Positions 59,101 through 64,000 of a DNA stretch of 64,000 nt are shown in pieces (position 1 is the stretch's first letter; every line of letters starts with the position of its first letter). The notes under the pieces were generated by a model, which ran no database searches, was not told the origin of the DNA, and worked only from the letters and a program-made list of their open reading frames with translations. The position numbers were made by a program, and so were the translations under genes. Location of the stretch: positions 7,398,601-7,462,600 of the forward strand of contig CAJINV010000003.1 of NCBI GenBank assembly GCA_905178155.1. Reading direction: 5' to 3'. This DNA is from Amoebophrya sp. A120. Taxonomy: Eukaryota > Sar > Dinophyceae > Syndiniales > Amoebophryaceae.

Positions 59101-61081
59101 TTTTCGTAATCATGCAACACAGATTTTTGCATGCTCCAGATTTAGCATGACAAGTTGCATTCTTCATCCAGACCCAGACATTTTTACATTTGATAAGTTC
59201 AACATCGAAATCATTCCCTGCGCCCGCTTGCAATGCGCGATCGCGTCCTTGTACACCTCCGCGTTACGTAGCGTAATCCCAACCAGCTGCATGAAGTTTT
59301 GAATCACAATCTCGTCCGCCTCGGTAAACACCGTGGTGAGCCCGTCGTCTGGTAAAATAAAGTAGTTATTCATCATGGTTTAACTTTAAAATGAGCTTGA
59401 GTGTCGTGAGATAGTACTCGTATAAAACTGCTAGCTATCATACCTATTGATCTGATCTGATCAGATTGATCAGTATAAATGGATTTGTTCAACGACAAAC
59501 TTTGGCAACAATCTGCAAGAACTCAAGGTGATCAGGCATCAGGTTCAGGTTGACTGCGCCGTGGTGTGCTGTCTCATTAGAGAAGTTCTACTGAAAAAAG
59601 TAGTAGCCCTGTAGGACTTTCACCAGTACAACTCATTTACCTTTGTTCAATGCCTGCAACACTCCTGTGACGTTTCCCTCAAAGTCCAAGATTGGCTTCA
59701 CGAGAATTGACTTGGTGAGGTACCCCGTCAGTTGGTCAAAAGAGGGATCAAATCGCGAGTCTCGGTAACAATCTGCAATATTCACCTGGATGGAAATTAA
59801 TCAGAGACACAGGTCCAGCATGCTACTTTTCCAGATGATGATTATCGTATCAAGCGTCCTGCTAAACTACCTCTGCGAATGCTATAGCTAGTACACAATT
59901 TGCTTTTATTAAAACTTATGTTCCTCGTTCAGGAGCCTTGTGGATCATCAAGCAAGAAGAACCTCCTGATCCTGTACGTCACTGCTACAAGAAAAAACAA
60001 AAACAATGGGTACGACTTACAGTTTCTCCGGTCTTGAAGACGTGCCCCGCGATTCCCTGCCCCGGGTTTACGCGTATAGGCTTAGACAGGTTCGAGGCAG
60101 ACAAGATCAGCATTTTGATTTTCTTGTCGTAGATGAAGATGCTTACCCGATTATGCAAGAAAAAAAGTGTGTGAGTGTAAGTCTGTGATGCAGAAAGTGC
60201 AAAACAGTAGCTTTTGTCATGCTGGACGTGCGTCATAGCCATGTTTTATACGTGTTTTCACGTACGAGCTGCGCATGACAGGTTTTTTTCTGTAATGCAA
60301 AGCGAATTTGTGATGCTGCTCGTCCCACACGATTACACTTACACACTTTTTTTCTTGGATACCGATCACACTGCAGTAGCCTCACGCTCTCCTTGATGCA
60401 GATGTTGATCGATTCCGCGGGGACCTGTGAAGAAAGTCATATCTTCTTTATTATACTTACAGATTATGCAGGAGTTTACAGTTTGTTTATTACCGTAGAA
60501 AAAAAATAAAACATAAGCATTCTTTTTCGCAATATCAGTGAAGATCGGCTCGGTCGGAAAAACAAAGAGGCTTCATAAATCTTCTTCTATCGCAGTCCAT
60601 TAGTATCCTGGCGGAAAGAACACGTGATTGATAAGATAAACCACAATTAAAGATAAGAGTCGTGGACCTACACGATGTACGGATGTTGAATAATCGCGAA
60701 CTCGAAATAAGTTAGATAGTAGTATCGGAGACAAAAAGAACTCAGTACGATTTCGTGAGTTATGTTTCGTGTGGCCTCAAAAAGGCGGATGAACCGGTCA
60801 ACGCCGATGTCGTGGTCGCAAGAGCCGTGCGCAGCCGCAACCGAAAACTTTTCAAGCGGATACTCCTCCCGCAGTTTTTGTAGAAGGAATCGACGGGGGT
60901 CGGCCGGGCGGCTTTTCAGCAAAGATTGCACCACCTCTTCCACCGTCTGAGTGATCTGGCACTGTCCGGTCTTGCTGGACGTGCAGTACCGTGCGAAGTC
61001 CGAAAACCCCTGCTGCGCGCAGTAGGCAGCAAGCTGGTCCGGAACCGAAGCGCTTGCTGCGGAAGCCGCAGTCTCACTCAT
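56200..61081 (-). CDS. Twin-GAF-domain protein with N-terminal RIIa-like docking motif
   Basis: ATG at 61081 (MSETAASAASASVPDQLAAY). Residues about 45-75 (TVEEVVQSLLKSRPADPRRF, LLQKLREEY) form an RIIa/DPY-30-like docking motif. GAF 1 is rebuilt from exons ESINICIKESVRLLQCDR|VSIFIY, NPGQGIAGHVFKTGETV|NIADCYRD, LVKPILDFEGNVTGVLQALNK, and TEADEIVIQNFMQLVGITLR (60.43-59.2 kb). GAF 2 comes from QCAVFLHEESRG, IPDHVGISGAALRQ, QEDP|RYCDHENL, ETMLVVPLQP, RVLGLV|VMQNKREFDG (58.6-57.5 kb). This is the tandem GAF layout of cyclic-nucleotide phosphodiesterases, but no HD phosphohydrolase domain follows. The tail is Ala/Ser-rich and acidic, ending in VDRLLQESLE. It may be a flagellar cyclic-nucleotide sensor. 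At least six introns or intron parts are introners; others are GT-AG. Confidence 0.78.
56413..56649. mobile_element. Older introner in the GAF gene tail (237 bp)
   Basis: Termini TATGACAAAG and AAATATGATA. The flanks TTCGG and GTAGG match at 3 of 5. Keeping the lower copy joins KARS to PNGRSSVTG in frame. Confidence 0.6.
56882..57149. mobile_element. Introner, TCTGGG family, inverted orientation (268 bp)
   Basis: Termini TATGAACTGCAAAAATG and CATTTTTACATTTGATA; direct repeat TTCAT on both sides. Excision joins GQAGM to NGQTLNAAV. Confidence 0.9.
57719..57926. mobile_element. Introner in GAF 2 (208 bp)
   Basis: Termini TATCCCACATAAAAAG and TTTTTCTGTGGGATA; direct repeat CACGA on both sides. 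Excision rebuilds RVLGLV|VMQNKR, a core GAF strand. Confidence 0.9.
58075..58364. mobile_element. Introner in GAF 2 (290 bp)
   Basis: Termini TATGCACAG and AAGAACGCATA. The flanks GGGGA and GAGGA differ at one base. Excision joins VQEDP to RYCDHENL. Confidence 0.78.
58931..59195. mobile_element. Introner, TCTGGG family, inverted orientation (265 bp)
   Basis: Termini TATAAAATGCAAAAATG and CATTTTTACATTTGATA; direct repeat AGTTC on both sides. Excision joins GMISMLN to SLPKNLGSQ between the two GAF domains. Confidence 0.9.
60152..60361. mobile_element. Introner in GAF 1 (210 bp)
   Basis: Termini TATGCAAGAAAAAAAG and CTTTTTTTCTTGGATA in pieces; direct repeat CCGAT on both sides. Excision rebuilds LLQCDR|VSIFIYDKK. 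Confidence 0.9.
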
Positions 61082-62289
61082 CACCACGAATCCGGGTCGA
61101 TGCGATCGCTTTGGTCTACTTCAACCTGTCCTCACAAACACAAACCCACAGCACTGGTGGACGGCCTCAGCATCAGACGTTTTTCGATTGTACCACGCTG
61201 CGCCGGCAACAAGATCATTCTCTACCGACACGCAGTACTAGACCATATCTGGATTCGGTAATCGTGTACTATAAATACACTTACTTAAATTAATAAACTT
61301 GCTCTGTGTACAACTACACAGAGCAGCTGTCCACGCAGCTCGTATCTTTGGATGCACTCATTTGCTTGCGGTCATCTCATGTCGTCTCGGTCCAAACGTG
61401 TGGGTAACGCCTACAAGATGCACTCATCGCTCGGTGTCGCGTGAGTAAGGCCTGCAAGCGAATTGAGGTGGGGTACCTTTGCCGGCGATCGCAAGACAAG
61501 ATAGTGCGTACGGGTCTGGGCCTCACATGTCGGCACGACCAAGCTGTAGCTTGTTGAAGCGAAGTCACGAACTAAACAGCATCGCCGCGGCATCGAACAG
61601 ATAAGCTGAAGCTCGCAGTACGACATAACATCGCGGACAAAACAGCCAGCAGCTGCTTCGTTCTCTCTTCTGCAGCTTCGCTCCGAAGCTTTATATATGA
61701 GTTAGATCGCCCAAAAAATACAACTATCAGTCTTTTTTACAGAAGGAAAGAAAAATGTTCGACTTCCGCAAGTTTGCGGGTAATCTTGTGGTGCTCCCTT
61801 GCTTTGAGCTGGTAGCAGAAATGCTCAGTGCTATCCTGCCTCTCGTTTTTCGGCGGATGACATTGATAGATACAGGCTGCAAGTAATCGTCACGAACCCA
61901 GAAGTCACTGCAGCGTTGGGTAAACACTATTCAAAAAATTATATAGCCATCACCAAAAAAAGTTGCAGGAGTAGCATGATGTTGCCTCCGCTTTTTCCGT
62001 CTTGAGTTGCAATTTTTTCCATCGGCTATGACCATTCGCTTCTTTTGATGATAACGTCCACTACCTCCTGAGCACAGCACAAAGAGGAGATTTGACTTCG
62101 GAAACTTTTTCGTTTCCCTTTTTCAAAAAAAAATCGATAAAAAAAAATACTCGAAAAAAAACAATAAGTGCGCACCAATGAGTATGCCGGTGAGCAAAAA
62201 AAACTTCAAAACGTGTGATCTACCGAGTTTCATTTTATCAATCAATCTTTGATGTACTAGTGTTGACCTGTCAATCCACTATACTACCT
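61082..62289. other. Intergenic region between GAF gene and kinase
   Basis: It holds the likely upstream region of the GAF gene and the 3' flank of the kinase. A short agatgcactcat word is repeated near 61351 and 61418. A-tracts dominate 62100-62200. No gene seen. Confidence 0.5.
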
Positions 62290-62985
62290 TCAGATTTTAC
62301 CCTTGGTCAAATAGTTGTCATTACAAGCCTCAAAAACGCTGGGTCGAGCGTCCTGGTCCCGCTGCAGCAATCGGCGGATGTAGTCTATCAAAAGGAAAGA
62401 TCCCCCCTGCTCCCCACATCAAAACGAAAAGTCGCTGGTGAAGATGGCCCTCTCGCAACAAGACAGAGGCGATTAACTATTTTGCGGTTCCACATTATCA
62501 GCATTGCAAATTTTCTGAGGCGTGCCAATTCGATATGGGGAGCGAGGGGGGATAATTTTCCTTTACGGTATAGTCCTGCGCTTCCTTGGACACTTTGGGC
62601 TGGTCGGGAAACTCCACCTCGAGTTTGGTGTCGCCCCGGAGGGCAGAATGGTAGAACTTGTCCTGGGTCTGGTCGTGGCCGAAGGGTTTCCGTCCGTACA
62701 GCATCTCGTAAAAGATCACTCCCACGGACCAAACATCCACCTTGTTGGAAACTTCCTGCGGCGCCTGTGGCTCCGATTTCTGGTGCTTGTTCTGAGGCCG
62801 CGGAAAGCACTCGATGGGCAGGTACCAGTAGGTGCCCGAGCCGATGCTCGTCAACTCACAAGCCCGCTCGGCGAATTCGCTGTTGATCTGCTCCAACGCA
62901 GGAACGTGGTTCTGTCCCTGTTGCTGCTGCTGCTTCTTGTGTTCCTTCTCGTCTCGCAGCTTTTTCAACCTGTAGATGAACCATG
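62290..62985 (-). CDS. TLK: Tousled-like protein kinase, C-terminal catalytic lobe
   Basis: A Ser/Thr kinase family that acts on chromatin-assembly factors. The upper exon begins after a ctacag acceptor (near 62970) with [12 protein letters not shown] and a Gln run, then [19 protein letters not shown] (activation-loop end and APE-type motif), [20 protein letters not shown] and [10 protein letters not shown], all characteristic of TLKs. Removing 62386-62570 joins KEAQD to [20 protein letters not shown], ending [10 protein letters not shown] before a stop at 62290-62292. The activation loop carries a Gln-rich insertion. The N-lobe with the HRD and DFG motifs is not visible here; it may lie in unread exons or beyond the right edge. 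Confidence 0.82.
62386..62570. mobile_element. Small introner, TACC/GATA-ended family (185 bp)
   Basis: Plus strand TATCAAAAGGAAAG to TTTTCCTTTACGGTA; direct repeat TAGTC on both sides. Related at its GGTA end to 9358-9732. Excision rebuilds [11 protein letters not shown]. Confidence 0.87.
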
Positions 62986-63396
62986 AACGCGGAGATTTTC
63001 TTCAAAGTAGTTTTAGAGCTCGGAACTACTTTACGCGACGGATTAGGTTCGCATTTCAAGGCCGATAAATGCTCACGGACAAGAAAAGACATGATGAGGT
63101 GGATCCTCAATTCTATGGGTTGTACCGATGTCGATGCTAGTGGTAGTACCTACTGCACCGGGGGGCCGTCATGACGAACACGAAGCCAATGTTGTATCAT
63201 TCCATTACCGCATTAATCATCCCAGCTATATAAAAATCAGACACCAGCTCACTTCCGTAGTTCCATCTCTCTTAGCATGCAAAGTGAAATAAATTGAGAC
63301 GACCGTACACGCCAAATAGCGCTTTCTCCTACGTCGTTTCCTGGTTAGCGTATTTACAACAACGACACCTATCAAAGCAAAAAAGTTCAGGCTCTG

Positions 63397-63771
63397 CTAC
63401 CGTTCCCCATCTGCGTCCTTGATCTCTCGAATTTTTGGGTTGATAGTCAGTTTCGTGTCGTCGATGAGGAGCGCCTGCTCCTTGTCTAATTTCTTATCCT
63501 GCTTCCGAACAGAGGCGGTGTTTGCGGACGACGACGAGGCCGCCGCAGCGTTCGCCCCGGTCGTTCCACTCCCGACCTGGTGGTTGTTGGCCTGAGCCGC
63601 GCCCGGCGTCACCGTTTTGTTATTGTTCCCCCCCTTGGTCGGCTGCCCCGCCGTCCCCGTCTGCTTTTGTTCTTTGACTCCAGCTGCTGCTCCGCCAGTG
63701 GTGGTTGATGGCGCAGCACCCGCTCCCGTCCCCGCCACGAGCTTCTGATTGTTCTGTTGTTCCACCTCCAT
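63397..63771 (-). CDS. Ala/Gly/Thr-rich exon, possibly part of the kinase gene
   Basis: ATG at 63771 (MEVEQQNNQKLVAGTGAG) or an exon starting a few bases upstream. Most is low complexity (Gly, Thr, Ala, Asn). The end is ordered (KLDKEQALLIDDTKLTINPK then IREIKDADGE) and meets a possible donor, ACG|GTAGCA, near 63400. It could be a kinase insert upstream of the TLK exons, but no kinase motif is present. Confidence 0.35.
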   Translation of the reverse strand: MEVEQQNNQKLVAGTGAGAAPSTTTGGAAAGVKEQKQTGTAGQPTKGGNNNKTVTPGAAQANNHQVGSGTTGANAAAASSSSANTASVRKQDKKLDKEQALLIDDTKLTINPKIREIKDADGER

Positions 63772-64000
63772 GGATATCCCTCAGGAAAAATCTTAACCTG
63801 GCAGGTCATAAGATAATGGTGCATGTGCAAAAATAAAGTATACAAAATCTGTCCTCTTGCATGGCCCACGAAAGCATGTACGTACAGGCTCGCCCATGCC
63901 CGATTTTTGTTTTTCTGTGTTGTATTTGTCATACTAGTCATACACTATTTATTTGCATTGCAATCTGCCAGCTTCTCCCTCGTTCTGCGTGATATGGGAC
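63772..64000. other. Probable intron or upstream sequence at right edge
   Basis: A good acceptor (ttatgacctgccag on the minus strand) lies near 63800. The rest is AT-rich without coding signal. Confidence 0.4.

Overview
The window looks like nuclear DNA of a eukaryotic protist. Almost every recognisable gene lies on the minus strand and is cut into many short exons. I infer a dinoflagellate-type alveolate, possibly a syndinian such as Amoebophrya. The reasons are the intron-rich genes, long Ser/Gly/Arg/Asp-rich low-complexity proteins, a multi-domain arginine kinase, flagellar docking motifs, and above all a mass of introner-like elements, which are known from Amoebophrya. No rRNA, tRNA, CRISPR or bacterial-type operon was seen.

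Layout from low to high coordinates, all genes minus strand: a PAN/apple plus discoidin-like secreted protein running off the left edge (1-2.87 kb); a gene-poor stretch (2.9-7.0 kb); a three-domain phosphagen (arginine) kinase with an N-terminal RIIa/DPY-30-like motif (7.05-21.1 kb, about 30 exons); an uncertain membrane/C2-like gene (21.3-25.6 kb); a 1,583-residue low-complexity protein (27.1-32.1 kb); three abutting tandem arrays (33.35-34.16 kb); small or uncertain genes (34.4-37.8 kb); a 1,044-residue membrane-anchored protein (38.5-42.0 kb); two abutting or frameshifted membrane/Gly-rich genes (42.6-47.8 kb); a DGAT2-type acyltransferase (49.9-54.1 kb); a possible zinc-finger gene (54.6-55.3 kb); a twin-GAF protein with an RIIa-like motif (56.2-61.1 kb); and the C-lobe of a Tousled-like kinase (62.3-63.0 kb).

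The main discovery is at intron level. At least 29 introns or intron parts are discrete elements that begin TAT (or TACC) and end ATA (or GGTA). They have inverted termini and are flanked by a 5-bp direct repeat. Removing the element plus one repeat copy restores the conserved protein frame: three arginine kinase domains, GAF, PAN, DGAT2 and TLK all support this. The junctions mostly lack GT-AG. Several sequence families and a gradient of repeat decay (5/5 to 3/5 matches) are visible. One family of about 260 bp occurs in seven genes and in both orientations. A second, larger TIR element (two copies, 35.5-36.8 and 46.4-47.3 kb) carries GT-AG sites inside its TIRs.

Functionally, the arginine kinase and the GAF protein both carry RIIa-like docking motifs. 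This suggests placement on an axoneme or A-kinase-anchor-like scaffold: ATP buffering and cyclic-nucleotide-type sensing in a flagellated stage. That link is inference. Exon borders below are hand-read and approximate unless a direct repeat fixes them.
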